From positions 19,641,004 through 19,705,003 of the forward strand of contig CM055895.1 of the NCBI GenBank assembly GCA_029582155.1: a stretch of 64,000 bases of DNA, in the 5' to 3' direction. How positions within the stretch are numbered: the first letter of the stretch is position 1; each line of letters starts with the position of its first letter. Position numbers and translations under genes: made by a program. This document shows, piece after piece, positions 37,598 to 50,061 of this stretch. Source of the stretch: Panopea generosa (lineage: Eukaryota; Mollusca; Bivalvia; Adapedonta; Hiatellidae). The notes below the pieces were generated by a model. It saw nothing but the letters and a program-made list of their open reading frames with translations, was not told the DNA's origin and searched no databases.

Positions 37598-37975
37598 CAA
37601 GAGGGCCAGAGTGGCCCTAAATCACTCACCTATGACAGAGGAGACAATGCCAAAGGAGGCAATTTTTGCAGGTACTAGTGTGAACATAAATTCATATAAT
37701 GCATTTTTTGTTGATTCAAGGAGCACAACACCCGACATTAATTATCCAAGGTCAAACAGTCCATTTTTTGTTTCAAGGGCCATAACTCTGACATTAATAA
37801 TCTGATTTGGCCAGCTCAAGAACAATTTGAGATATTATGGTTGTATAACTACTACATAAGATCCAGTGAAAAACACAGGTGCACATAACGAAAAAGTTAA
37901 CGAATGGACAGACAATAGATGATCAGAAAAGCTCACCTTGAGCTATGCTCAGGTAGGCTAAAAAGGGTACATTTC
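37598..37975 (+). mobile_element. Interspersed element with AACAAGAGGGCC start and GCTCAGG end
   Basis: It starts ACAAGAGGGCCAGAGTGGCC, then AAATCACTCACC, carries CAAGGGCCATAACTCTGAC at about 37777, and ends AAAGCTCACCTTGAGCTATG then CTCAGGTAGGCTAAAAAGGG. I recall this start/end combination from bivalve sequences. It has no intact coding region. It shares its middle with 26945-27200. Confidence 0.6.
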
Positions 37976-38526
37976 CATGAAATCTTATCAAAGTTTGGTA
38001 TTTAGTTACTGATATTTTTTTCGCCTTCCCAAAAATGTAACAATATAATATAACCAAAGTACATGTAGAGGTTACATCAAAACAGACTGAAGGACAAGCA
38101 GCTTTAACAGATATCTGACATTTTTATCTTACCAAAAACATCTTTAAAATGTTCGATAGATCTATCAGTTCTGTCCAACTTGAAATGTGAGTTTATCACA
38201 GAAATTTAAGACAACATTGTATTTTTACTACATAATTCTACCACAGAAACGTCAGGCAGCATTGAATTTTTTTCATCGTTTGTGGAAGCAGGAATAATCA
38301 ATCAAGAAAGGCTAGAAAAAAAACACCTGAGTTTAGGGTTATTTGACCAGAATAAAATAAGGTAAGTAGGTAGGCTATTTTTTCTTTTTTAATTTACTTT
38401 TCTAATTTTCAGTTCACAATGGAGAAAATGTCATAGTAATGAACTATTATAAACAAATTGATTTTAACTTGTTTTTTTACACTATATTCAGAGGTGGAAG
38501 ATTAACGGTCACAGAACAAAGTTCAT
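37976..38526. other. AT-rich spacer, no gene seen
   Basis: No exon, array or element could be supported. Confidence 0.35.
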
Positions 38527-38602
38527 AATCAATCATCATAACAGAGACTTTGACTGGGCAGGCTGAACCCATGGCAGTCAGACATATAAATGAGTGGGCC
38601 CA
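38527..38602 (-). mobile_element. tRNA-derived SINE (family S1), degenerate head fragment
   Basis: AATCATCATAACAGAGACTT, GGCAGGCTGAACCCA, GGCAGTCAGAC and GTGGGCCCA follow the order of the intact minus-strand copy at 58640-58729 with small deletions. Only the tRNA-like head remains. Confidence 0.45.
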
Positions 38603-38702
38603 GTGGACTCGGAGCTATTAATAGAGTTCAGCAGGATAAATTTAGGCCGCTACAACTTTCATAAATTTAATAAATAGTTGGGTTTTTTTTCTCACATGTA
38701 TT

Positions 38703-39352
38703 CGTAGCTGATCTGACCAGGTTCAATCTGACCAGGTTCGTTCTGACCAGAGTTGATCTGATCAGGTTTGATCTGACCAAGTTCTGTTCGATCTGACCAG
38801 GTTGGATCTGGCCAGGTTCTGTTCAATCTGACCAGGTTTGATCTCACCAGGTTCTGTTCGATCTGATCAGGTTTGATATGACCAGGTTCTGTTCGATCTG
38901 ACCAGGTTGGATCTGACCAGGTTCTGTTCAATCTGACCAGGTTTGATCTGACCAGGTTCTGTTCGATCTGACCAGGTTTGATCTGACCAGGTTCTGTTCA
39001 ACCTGACCAGGTTTGATCTGACCAGGTTCTGTTCAACCTGACCAGGTTCTGTTCAATCTGATCAGGTTGGATCTGACCAGGTTCTGTTCAATCTGATCAG
39101 GTTTGATCTGACCAGGTTCTGTTCGATCTGACCAGGTTTGATCTGACCAGATTCTGTTCAATCTAACCATGTTCGATCTGACCTGGTTCAATATGACCAG
39201 GTTCGATCTGACCTGGTTTGATATGATCTGGTTCAATCTGACCAGGTTTGATATGACCAGGTTCAATCTTACCTGGTTTGATATGACTAGGTTCAATCTG
39301 ACCAGGCTCGATATGACCAGTTTAATCTGACCAGGTTCAATATGACCAGTAT
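38703..39352. repeat. Minisatellite of GATCTGACCAG modules (15 + 20 bp)
   Basis: The array is built of GTTTGATCTGACCAG (15 bp) and GTTCTGTTCGATCTGACCAG (20 bp), which alternate to give a 35 bp period between about 38760 and 39150. The ends use mainly the shorter module with variants such as TTCAATATGACCAG. Open frames on the minus strand are artefacts. Confidence 0.93.
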
Positions 39353-42300
39353 TTTTTCAGCTTAGATACAAAATGATATGTCACATGACTTAACGTAAAT
39401 AATTTGTGTAGAAAACAAATTTTATTTTCCAAGCTGACATGCCATGATAGGATTATAGCAACACAAGTTGTTTAATATTATGTACCGTACCTACATGATT
39501 TAAGCACCTATATTTAAGTACCCACATCCAAGTACTTACATGTAAATAATGGGGGAAACCCATTCTGGACAAAGTATATTTTACAATGGCAGTTGAACCA
39601 TTTACTTCAATTTACATAATACCCAATATATTCGTTCAACAGTATTCTAGAATCACTTGCTTAATTTATGTTGCTATTTTCTAATAGAAAATATGATATT
39701 ATGAATTATCATTTTATGTTTGATTATGTCTTGTTACAAACTGTAACAATCAGAATCTACCATAACTATTTCAACATGTTAAACTATGAGAAGACAGACT
39801 ACCTCATACAATAACATTATTTTTCTTTTTTTGTTACACTTGAAAGGCCTCAAACTGAATTTTATGTCCAATGTCGTTAAACTGACTGAAAATCTGCCAT
39901 TTGAGCTGGCTTACATCATTACATTATGGACCAAAATATGCCAGCCATCAAAAATGTAATTCTTAAACAACACCTTTACATATTTAAAAGCATTAATAAT
40001 GATTTTGTAATTATAAATTAATTTTTATTTTATAAATTCTGGTACAAAAAAATGAAATCCTGTTTTACATCTACAGGTGTTGGTTTGCTCTTACACACGC
40101 TTTTAACATATTTTTTTAATTTAAAGAGTAACCAAAATACTAATTTTTAAAATAAAATCAGGATGAGGTTCATAAAAAATGTTTTTCATTATGTTGCATA
40201 TTTCAGCAAAAAATATTAACCTGTTTATCTATAATTATTTTAGGATGGTGTTTGCAAATACACAAATTGTCAATGCTGAATGTATTTATAAAACAGCTGT
40301 GGTATGGAGATTGTATGGTGAGCAATGGCAGATGGCATGTGCCCCCACCGACATAAAATCAATATTAAACAAAGTAATTAGATTATGAAAAGTGAAACTA
40401 GACATTATCTGCCCTGGGTGAAACTGTAGTTTACAACATCAGCTACTTATTTGACAACATGCAATATAAATTATAAATTATTTTATGTCAATATATTCAG
40501 TTTGCCTTTACGTGATCATTATGCTGTATCCATTACACAGTTATCGATATCCATTTAAATATTACAAATTTCACAATGACGTTTGTTATCTTTTCAATGA
40601 CTCATAAAAATCTATAAATTCTCCCAGCTCCATTAATAATGCAATATTCAAACGGGTACATTGTTACCTTAACACCGCCGCAACAGTTCAAACTAAAAAT
40701 GTTAATTGCTTAGACAAACGACACCTCCGCAGCGCGGTTGATTTTGTTTGTATTCTTCAATATAACAAGTTATGTTATTTTGAAAAGTGATATTCCATTG
40801 TATGTAGAATGTAGAAACATTTAATAAATCGAGAAAGACACTTGAGCGCATATCTTACCTGCTGTCCGATGTATCCAATAATATTACGGAATATTATGCC
40901 TGGTAAAGGGAGACAGAGACTGTGGACTATTCCCATTATTGGAGTAGGGGTGTTTCAGCTTCAGCAGTAAAATCCAATATCGGGGGATAACTCTGAAGTT
41001 AAAATATTATGTTTTGCAGACGTTGGACTTTTTTTTTATACCTTTGTTAGTTGATAATCATAGTTTATTGTCTAGTTTTGCGTTTATTTGAGTGATTTAA
41101 AAGCTCATACGCCCATGATTTAATTGATATACAGATCTACAATATATATCTATTGGTTTGTTGTTAATTCAATATGTTTTAACAAGGAGCTATATATTCA
41201 CCCTGTCCAACATATACGTTAAATAAACGGCTACTACGCCGCATTTCGGTGATAACTACACACAAGTATTTCTGGGACTTTTTTATGTGTTTTACATTTG
41301 TTTTATGTATCAATATACCAAAATATATCAGTAAAAAATACAAGTTGTTATGCCAAATAATATCCAAACAAAACATGGTTCTAAAATCTTTCTTTTAGCT
41401 GTTAAGAGTCGAAGTGTTAAAATCAAACTTTATTTTTGCAAACATTTAATGAATTAATAAATGTCGACATATTTACACCATTTACATTAAAACAAAAATT
41501 TATAAAGAAAGAAAAAGCTGCATTCAACATACAAATGAAATAATCATAATTAACGGGCTCGTTGCACGGGACATTATGAGTATTGTTTAAATATACACTA
41601 CAAATTTCAATGAACAATTACGCTACTGTTTATATACGCAAGCTGATGAGCGCAGTAATAAGTATATGGCAATGAATACAAAACAATGAGTGTTGCATCA
41701 AACAAGCACTGTTGCAAGGGTATATCACTCTGGTAAAACATTAAATTTCACAACCGAAGTTATATTCCGCAACGTTGACACCAACGCTAAATGTCGCTAA
41801 ACCATCTGCCGCAAAATGTCGCACATTTAACGCGTTAATCCGCAAGACTTGTACAACCGGTATATGTCGTAACTGTGGTGATCGCTGGTTATTCGGTTAG
41901 CCTGATTAAATAAGGCGTGAATGGACAGCTATTTTTATTATTTTGATATCATACCTAAAAATCTTTAAAACGCTCCATAGAGACGTGCACTACATATTCG
42001 GCGTACTGAATCACTGCATGTCTTACAAATCCAAACTGGTTTACACAGGTACATACGTTTATTGTTGACATGCCTACGGCATATTCAACAGCAGATGTGT
42101 TCGTAATTGTTTATCCATTTAAATCAATGCGTATTATAAGAAAGCTTCCTAAAGAAAAGAGCTAAGTACCGCGCCGCACCAGACAAGACTAGACTTCGTC
42201 ACAGCAGATGTGCAACCGTGACTCAAAACTCACAAATCATTTGTCTTCTCAACTTCATCATTGATGATACGTCTATAATAATCGATACAAGTTAACTATA

Positions 42301-42469
42301 TTTTCGGCTGTGTTGATAAACCATGTGCAACATTTAGCGTCGGAATTGCGACATATACCAGTGGCACGAATTTTTCGAAATATAGTGTCTGGTGACAATG
42401 CGTCAATGCGACATTTAACGTTGCCACACACTCCAATATCAATTTCCATTGAAATATTTCTTTCGTCAC
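39353..42469. other. 3.1 kb spacer, no gene seen
   Basis: AT-rich, with no array. Short open frames (for example 40179-40388) have no domain; one has a possible upstream acceptor (TATTTTAG at about 40241) but no donor or homology I can name. Near 41755-41880 and 42296-42440 the words CGCTAAATGTCGC, GCACATTTAACGCG and GGTATATGTCG recur, partly inverted, suggesting an old decayed repeat flanking the 60 bp satellite. Confidence 0.35.
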
Positions 42470-45400
42470 TTTTAACAATACTTCATTTATATTACGGCGG
42501 TGCCGGCTCCAGACAGTATTCTAAGCGATGTCACACTGGGGTATCATGCCGCAGGCACATTGTATGTTGCCCAACACAGACACATTATACAGACACTGGA
42601 GTACCGTGCCGCAGGCACATTGTATATTGCCCCACACAGACACATTATACAGACACTGGAGTACCGTGCCTCAGGCACATTGTATGTTGCCCCACACAGA
42701 CACATTATACAGACACTGGAGTAACGTGCAGCAGGCACATTGTATGTTGCCCCACACAGACACATTATACAGACACTGGAGTAACGTGCAGCAGGCACAT
42801 TGTATGTTGCCCCACACAGACACATTATACAGACACTGGAGTACCGTGCCGCAGGCACATTGTATGTTGCCCCACACAGACACATTATACAGACACTGGA
42901 GTTCCGTGCCGCAGGCACATTGTATGTTGCCCCACACAGACACATTATACAGACACTGGAGTACCGTGCCGCAGGCACATTGTATGTTGCCCCATACAGA
43001 CACATTATACAGACACTGGAGCAACGTGCAGCAGGCACATTGTATGTTGCCCCACACAGACACAGTAAGCAGACACTGGAGTACCGTGCCGCAGGTACAT
43101 TGTATGTTGCCCCACACAGACACATTATACAGACACTGGAGTACCGTGCCGCAGGCACATTGTATGTTGCCCCACATAGACACATTATACAGACACTGGA
43201 GTAACATGCAGCAGGCACATTGTATGTTGCCCCACACAGACACATTATACAGTCACTGGAGTACCGTGCCGCAGGCACATTGTATGTTGCTCCACACAGA
43301 CACATTATACAGACACTTGAGTTCCGTGCCTCAGGCACATTGTATGTTGCCCCACACAGACACATTAAACAGACACTGGAGTACCGTGCCACAGGCACAT
43401 TGTATGTTGCCCCATACAGACACATTATACAGACACTGGAGTAACGTGCAGCAGGCACATTGTATGTTGCCCCACACAGACACATTATACAGACACTGGA
43501 GTACCGTGCCACAGGCACATTGTATGTTGCTCCACACAGACACATTATACAGACACTGGAATAAAGTGCAGCAGGCACATTTTATGTTGCCCCACACAGA
43601 CACATTATACAGACACTGGAGTAACGTGCAGCAGGCACATTGTATGTTGCCCCACACAGACACATTATACAGACACTGGAGTACTGTGCCGCAGGCACAT
43701 TGTATGTTGCCCCATACAGACACATTATACAGACACTGGAGTAACGTGCCTCAGGCACATTGTATGTTGCCCCACACAGACACATTAAACAGACACTGGA
43801 GTACCGTGCCGCAGGTACATTGTATGTTGCCCCACACAGACACATTATACATACACTGGAGTACCGTGCCTCAGGCACATTGTATGTTGCCCCACACAGA
43901 CACATTATACAGACACTGGAGTAACATGCAGCAGGCACATTGTATGTTGCCCCACACAGACACATTATACAGACACTGGAGTACCGTGCCACAGGCACAT
44001 CGTATATTGCCCCACACAGACACATTATACAGACACTGGAGTTTCGTGCCGCAGGCACATTGTATGTTGCCCCACACAGACACATTATACAGACACTGGA
44101 GTACCTTGCCGCAGGCACATTGTATGTTGCCCCACATAGACACATTATACAGACACTGGAGTACCGTGCCGCAGGCACATTGTATGTTGCTCCATACAGA
44201 CACATTATACAGACACTGGAGTAACATGCAGCAGGCACATTGTATGTTGCCCCACACAGACACATTATACAGACACTGGAGTACCGTGCCGCAGGCACAT
44301 TGTATGTTGCTCCACACAGACACATTATACAGACACTTGAGTTCCGTGCCTCAGGCACATTGTATGTTGCCCCACACAGACACATTAAACAGACACTGGA
44401 GTACCGTGCCACAGGCACATTGTATGTTGCCCCATACAGACACATTATACAGACACTGGAGTAACGTGCAGCAGGCACATTGTATGTTGCCCAACACAGA
44501 CACATTATACAGACACTGGAGTACCGTGCCACAGGCACATTGTATGTTGCTCCACACAGACATATTATACAGACACTGGAATAAAGTGCAGCAGGCACAT
44601 TGTATATTGCCCCACACAGACACATTATACAGACACTGGAGTAACGTGCAGCAGGCACATTGTATGTTGCCCCACACAGACACATTATACAGACACTGGA
44701 GTACCGTGCCGCAGGCACATTGTATGTTGCCCCATACAGACACTTTATACAGACACTGGAGTAACGTGCCTCAGGCACATTGTATGTTGCCCCACATAGA
44801 CACATTAAACAGACACTGGAGTACCGTGCCGCAGGTACATTGTATGTTGCCCCACACAGACACATTATACAGACACTGGAGTACCGTGCCTCAGGCACAT
44901 TGTATGTTGCCCCACACAGACACATTATACAGACACTGGAGTAACATGCCGCAGGCACATTGTATGTTGCCCCACACAGACACATTATACAGACACTGGA
45001 GTACCGTGCCCCAGGCACATTGTATGTTGCTCCACACAGACACATTATACAGACACTTGAGTACCGTGCCGCTGGCACATAGTATGTTGCCCCACACAGA
45101 CACATTATACATACACTGGAGTACCATGCCGCAGGCACATTGTATATTGCTCCACACAGACACATTATACAGACACTGGAGTACCGTGCCCCAGGCACAT
45201 TGTATGTTGCCCCACACAGACACATTATACAGACACTGGAGTACCGTGCCGCAGGCATATTGTATATTGCCCCACACAGACACAATATTCAGACACTGGA
45301 GTTCCGTGCCGCAGGCACATTGTATGTTGCCCCACACAGACACATTATACAGACACTGGAGTACCGTGCCGCAGGCACATTGTATGTTGCCCCACACAGA

Positions 45401-47030
45401 CACATTAAACAGACACTGGAGTACCGGGCCGCATATACATTGTATGTTGCCCCACACAGACACATTATACAGACACTGGAGTACCGTGCCCCAGGTACAT
45501 TGTATATTGCCCCACACAGACACATTATACAGACACTTGAGTACGGTGCCGAAGGAACATTGTTTGTTGCCCCACACAGACACATTATACAGGCACTGGA
45601 GTACGTGCCCCAGGCACATTGTATGTTGCCCCACACAGACTCATTATACAGACACTGGAGTACCGTGCCCAAGGCACATTGTATGTTGCCCCACACAGAC
45701 ACATTATACAGACACTGGAGTTCCGTGCCCCAGGCACATTGTATGTTGCCCCACACAGACACATTATACAGACACTAGAGTACCGTGCCCCAGGCACATT
45801 GTATCTTGCCCCACGCAGACACATTATACAGACACTGGAGTACCGTGCCGCAGGCACAATGTATATTGCCCCACACAGACACATTATACAGACACTGGAG
45901 TACCGTGCCGCATGCACATTGTATGTTGCCCAACACAGACACATTATACAGACAATGGAGTACCGTGCCGCAGGCACATTGTATGTTGCCCCACACTGAC
46001 ACATTAAACAGACACTGGAGTACCGTGCCTCAGGCACATTGTATGTTGCCCCACACAGACACATTATACAGACACTGGAGTTCCGTGCCTCAGGCACATT
46101 GTATGTTGCCCCACACAGACACATTACACAGACACTGGAGTACCATGCCGCAGGCACATTGTATGTTGCCCCACACAGACACATTATACAGACATTGGAG
46201 TAACGTGCAGCAGGCACATTGTATGTTGCCCCACACAGACACTTTATACAGACACTGGAGTAACGTGCCGCAGGCACATTGTATGTTGCCCCACACAGAC
46301 ACATTATACAGACACTGGAGTAACGTGCCGCAGGCACATTGTATGTTGCCCCACACAGACACATTATACAGACACTGGAGTTCCGTGCCTCAGGCACATT
46401 GTATGTTGCCCCACACAGACACATTATACAGACACTGGAGTACCGTGCCTCAGGCACATTGTATGTTGCCCCACACAGACACATTATACAGACACTGGAG
46501 TACCATGCCGCAGGCACATTGTATGTTGCCCCACACAGACTCATTATACAGACACTGGAGTTCCGTGCCTCAGGCACATTGTATGCTGCCCCACACAGAC
46601 ACATTATACAGACACTGGAGTACCATGCCGCAGGCACATTGTATGTTGCCCCACGCAGACACATTATACAGACACTGGAGTAACGTGCCTCAGGCACATT
46701 GTATGTTGCCCCACACAGACACATTACACAGACACTGGGGTACCGTGCCCCAGGCACATTGTATGTTGCCCCACACAGACACATTATACAGACACTGGAA
46801 TACCATGCCGCAGGCACATTGTATGTTGCCCAACACAGACACATTATACAGACACTGGAGTACCATGCCCCAGGCACATTGTATGTTGCCCCACACAGAC
46901 ACATTATACAGACACTGGAGTACCATGCCGCAGGCACATTGTATGTTGCCCAACACAGACACATTATACAGACAACGGGCCGAACAGATATACGGGTAAC
47001 TATCCTCTAAATACTGAGCACCAGGAGAGC
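42470..47030. mobile_element. Family A element (copy A5) expanded internally by a satellite
   Basis: The left flank (TTTAACAATACTTCATTTAT, then GACAGTATTCTAAGCGATGT, CACACTGGGGTATCATGCCG) matches the first part of copies A1, A3 and A4. The right flank (AACTATCCTCTAAATACTGA, GCACCAGGAGAGCATG) matches their last part. Between them, instead of one 60 bp core, lie about 74 tandem cores. So the array sits inside a single family A insertion and is derived from it. Confidence 0.82.
42532..46976. repeat. Satellite-like array, exactly 60 bp unit, about 74 copies
   Basis: The unit contains ACACTGGAGTACCGTGCCGC, AGGCACATTGTATGTTGCCC and CACACAGACACATTATACAG. Every unit from 42541 to 45600 is exactly 60 bp. 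One single-base deletion near 45604 shifts the register, after which units are again 60 bp. Variation is limited to a few sites (CCGTGCC, ACGTGCA or CCATGCC; CCCCACAC or TCCACAC; ATTATAC or ATTAAAC). Because 60 is a multiple of three and stops are rare, open frames of hundreds of codons exist on both strands (1159 codons at 42528-46007). They do not respect a single frame, so I treat the array as non-coding. Confidence 0.97.
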
Positions 47031-47624
47031 ATGATTATGGACAATCCTAAAATTCAAAGTTTTCTGGTGTTCTTGTGCGATGCTATAAACCATATTACAC
47101 GTTTGTGTACCATCTTTATATTTGTAAACATGAAAAAATGATGGTGATTTCGACATGTGAAACTTAGTATATTAGCTTAATACATTTACATTCCAAATAT
47201 TGTATTGTTTTTCAATAAAACTGCCAAGAAAACTGTTTATCCAAAGACCAACTTGATTGAATTCTGAGAGTATGAGCAGATAATCTAATTCTAGTAACAA
47301 ACGATCTTAAATCATTTTGGAGAATATGTAAATAATGCTCACATGCAACATAATTTTTAAAATTCTTATACTCTTCAATAACATGACTATTGCTAACTGT
47401 ACCATATCATTCTTGAATAAAACAATCATTAACACGTTTTGTGAATATACATGGATTTTTTTAACAAGCAAAGCATTATCTGTAAATAAGTATGAAACCC
47501 CATAACCATTTTAATAACGTCTTATCATTAGAAACCCAATTTTACATTCTTTTGCACAATCAACTAAACCATGTTGATATAATTTGTGTATAATGATCGT
47601 TCGTATTAATTATTAATTACATGT
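47031..47624. other. AT-rich spacer, no gene seen
   Basis: No exon, array or element could be supported. Confidence 0.35.
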
Positions 47625-47885
47625 TTACAAGTACGTTCTTGTAATAGCATACTGTACAGGTACCAGGTACATCCCCAATACAACATATTTTACAGGAGCA
47701 TGCCTCTTGTATTACAGGTACGCACCTTTAACAGCATATTTGACGGGTTTGTATCTCTAATAGCTTGTATTACAAGTACGCACCTCAAACAGTATGTTTT
47801 ACATGTGCGTATCTCTTGCAGCATATTTGGCATGTACGTACCTCTAATAGCATGTTTTTTTAAGTACGTATCGCTAACTGCAAGT
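47625..47885. repeat. Degenerate minisatellite, 29 bp unit, about 9 copies
   Basis: Units begin GTACGCACCTCAAACAGTAT or GTACGTACCTCTAATAGCAT and end in a T-rich stretch with ACA. The 29 bp period is kept although units differ at many sites, so this array is older than its neighbours. Confidence 0.8.
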
Positions 47886-49127
47886 ATAAATGCTTTAAAA
47901 ATATAATTGAATCGTTGGAAACAGGACAATATAATAAAATAACAACTTCAACATGTCCGATACATTAGCATAATAACATCGCTTTTCATACAAACACAAT
48001 ATACTTACTTCTAAATCATAGCATTGCGGGAGAGATTGCGATTCTGTCGTTGCCGCTTTCAGTTGACATATTTTTCAAGTGTGTTAGTTGAATACAGTTA
48101 ACATTTTCAATAAAAAAAGAGAGAAAAAAAGAGAATAAAATAAATGTATTGTTATTTTTTTAGCCTTGAATGCGGTTTGAACATAGTATTACGACATCCT
48201 GAGTGACAGTCAAAGGCGTACACCACTGGACCACTTTAGAGCCTAATGATAGTGTAAGAGTTAACACCTTTCAAAGCTGTTAGGTCTTGAAGGGGAGTCA
48301 TTCTATTTCGCCGGAATTAGAATTAATTCATACGTTTGATATACATTTTGTGTTATGCAAATCGTTGTAATCGACTAAAAGTTTTTGCAGGTGAATGTAA
48401 AATACCTCGAAATGTGTACGGTGCATCCATACGTTTTAGCGGTTTGCTAGTACCGCGAATAACCTTATTTTGAAATCCGCATTAATTTGAGGTCAACCCA
48501 TCCAGTGCGATGTGGTTGTCCTACAATTGCTTCAATCACCGGTCGTGGAAGATTGAGTACCTTTAACTTCTTCTCTCTATCTTTCTTATGTCAAATAAGA
48601 CAACATTCTTTTCTTGTGATTGAACTGATCGGTTATATATTTAATAAATATTTCATATATTTTGCTGCTTTTTCAAACACTATAACTAACTTTAGATAAT
48701 TTGCTAAAACTTTCTTTCTTCATCCTTAATAATAATATTAGGGGTAATAATAGAAGCCCAATTAAAGATATGAATGTAAAAAGGAATTATTATGAATATG
48801 AAATCGTGCAAATATGAATATTAAGCTGAAGCTTGTAAAAAGATATGGATATAAAAAATGAATATAAAAGGCATATTTACTAGTTATAAAACGGTATGAA
48901 ACTAATAATCTTTTAAAAGGCTGTTTGTATGCTCACAAATATAATGTTTATTCCTTTAATTAACGTTTTGATGTATAGTTTAACTTATCATTGGCACTTT
49001 AGCAACGTATTATATTTTACAGCATTTATTTTCACTCAGGACTACTTATGAATGTCCATAACCTACATAATTATTAATAGGCCTATATTGCAAAAGAAAA
49101 ATGAAGTTATTGTCAATTAAAATAAGT
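47886..49127. other. AT-rich spacer, no gene seen
   Basis: No exon or element could be supported. The promoter of the gene whose first exon ends at 49378 may lie at the right end of this stretch, but I see no clear TATA box. Confidence 0.35.
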
Positions 49128-49258
49128 TTTCTGTTACTTGCGGAGATGGGGTGTGCTCGAGTACTGTTTAACCTTCCAGGATCCCAAGAAACAGTGGTTA
49201 CATTAACTGATCGTCTGTTAGCTCTCGATGGCATAACAATGACGCTTACTATTCAATC
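49128..49258 (+). mobile_element. tRNA-derived SINE (family S1), 3' fragment next to exon 1
   Basis: TTACTTGCGGAGATGGGGTG, TGCTCGAGTACTG, AAACAGTGGTTACATTAACT, GATCGTCTGTTAGCTCTCG and ATTCAATCAAAA are the 3' half of S1. It ends about 85 bp upstream of the preferred start codon of the gene at 49342, so it probably lies in the 5' UTR or proximal promoter. Confidence 0.82.
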
Positions 49259-49341
49259 AAAATGCACCAATGTCACGTGGACTAACGTGGCGGCAAACGG
49301 CAACGTTGTTTATTGCCAACCAGATATTAACGACGTTGAAA

Positions 49342-49378
49342 ATGGAAACGAAAACAAATATGGATTTCAATTTAGAAG
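49342..49378 (+). CDS. Exon 1 of a two-exon gene (unrecognised 342 aa protein)
   Basis: The start ATG at 49342 has a strong context (GAAAATGG). Twelve codons (METKTNMDFNLE) and one extra base lead to AAG|GTAAGT, a consensus donor at 49379. The single leftover base joins the acceptor at 52704|52705 to make GAT, which keeps the frame into the long open exon 2. An alternative ATG at 49270 in the same frame would add 24 residues but has a poor context (C at -3). The overlapping frame that starts at 49101 begins like a signal peptide but runs into a stop after the same splice, so it is rejected. Splicing is inferred, not shown by a transcript. Confidence 0.55.
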
Positions 49379-49604
49379 GTAAGTTCCATTTTTTTAAAAA
49401 AAATGAAAATCTTAGGATCGCGCAATTTCCCCTGGGGATGGGGGACGGTACCAGGTATATGTTTTTTCACCATTTTCATTACCAATTTTTTACACGAAAG
49501 CAATACACTGTTTCAGTTTCTACGAATTTTAATTACATTGCACTAGACCAGATTACTGTGCTGATAAGTAACTTTGTTTTAAACTTATTTATTTTGCATC
49601 GATG

Positions 49605-49790
49605 AGTGAAACAAGTTTTCACATCATGGACAAATCACGCTCGAAGTCTTCCTTGGTATACATATATATCCGCTCCACGACGGACACTTCACATAGCCGT
49701 GGCAATATACCGATGCTATAGGCCTGCCACCACTGGACTCATCCTGAAGTAGGTTACAATGTTGGCTGCAGATCAAACTGTTCAGCCACA
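49605..49790 (-). mobile_element. SINE-like element, family S2, copy 1 (diverged)
   Basis: GAGTGAAACAAGTTTTCACA, AAATCACGCTCGAAGTCTTC, GGACACTTCACATAGCCGTG and GGCAATATACCGATG match, in order, the better copy at 55725-55905. The tRNA-like end is decayed here (GGCCTGCCACCACTGG). Confidence 0.65.
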
Positions 49791-50061
49791 GTAGGATGTC
49801 ATCTCCTTAGAAAAATCTAGTCTAAATCAATGAACACTAGTTAGATATATTGTATACAAGCACAATTTGTAATAAAGCTGGAATGTCGTAGTTATTCCAC
49901 ACACAGATCTAAATCTATATTGGTGTAGATTTTATTGGCAGAAGCTACCAAATCAAACTATTTACCCCCAGTTTTCATGATGTAAATTCCTTTATCTGTC
50001 ATATTTTTTAACTCAGTCGATTTTCAGAATTTTAAAAGTGATGGTACTAAACATGACCTTA

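Noticed and set aside
40179..40388. A 69-codon frame with a possible upstream acceptor
   Set aside because: No matching donor, no recognisable domain; acceptor-like T-rich tracts are common in this AT-rich DNA.
42310..46999. Very long open frames on both strands (up to 1159 codons) resembling repetitive proteins
   Set aside because: They follow only from a stop-free 60 bp tandem unit. Several frames are open at once, a one-base deletion changes frame midway, and the array is derived from a non-coding dispersed element.
49101..49382. A 93-codon frame beginning MKLLSIKISFLLLAEMGCA, like a secreted protein
   Set aside because: It reads through a SINE fragment, and after splicing at the 49378 donor it meets a stop within a few codons of exon 2. 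The signal-peptide look is likely chance.
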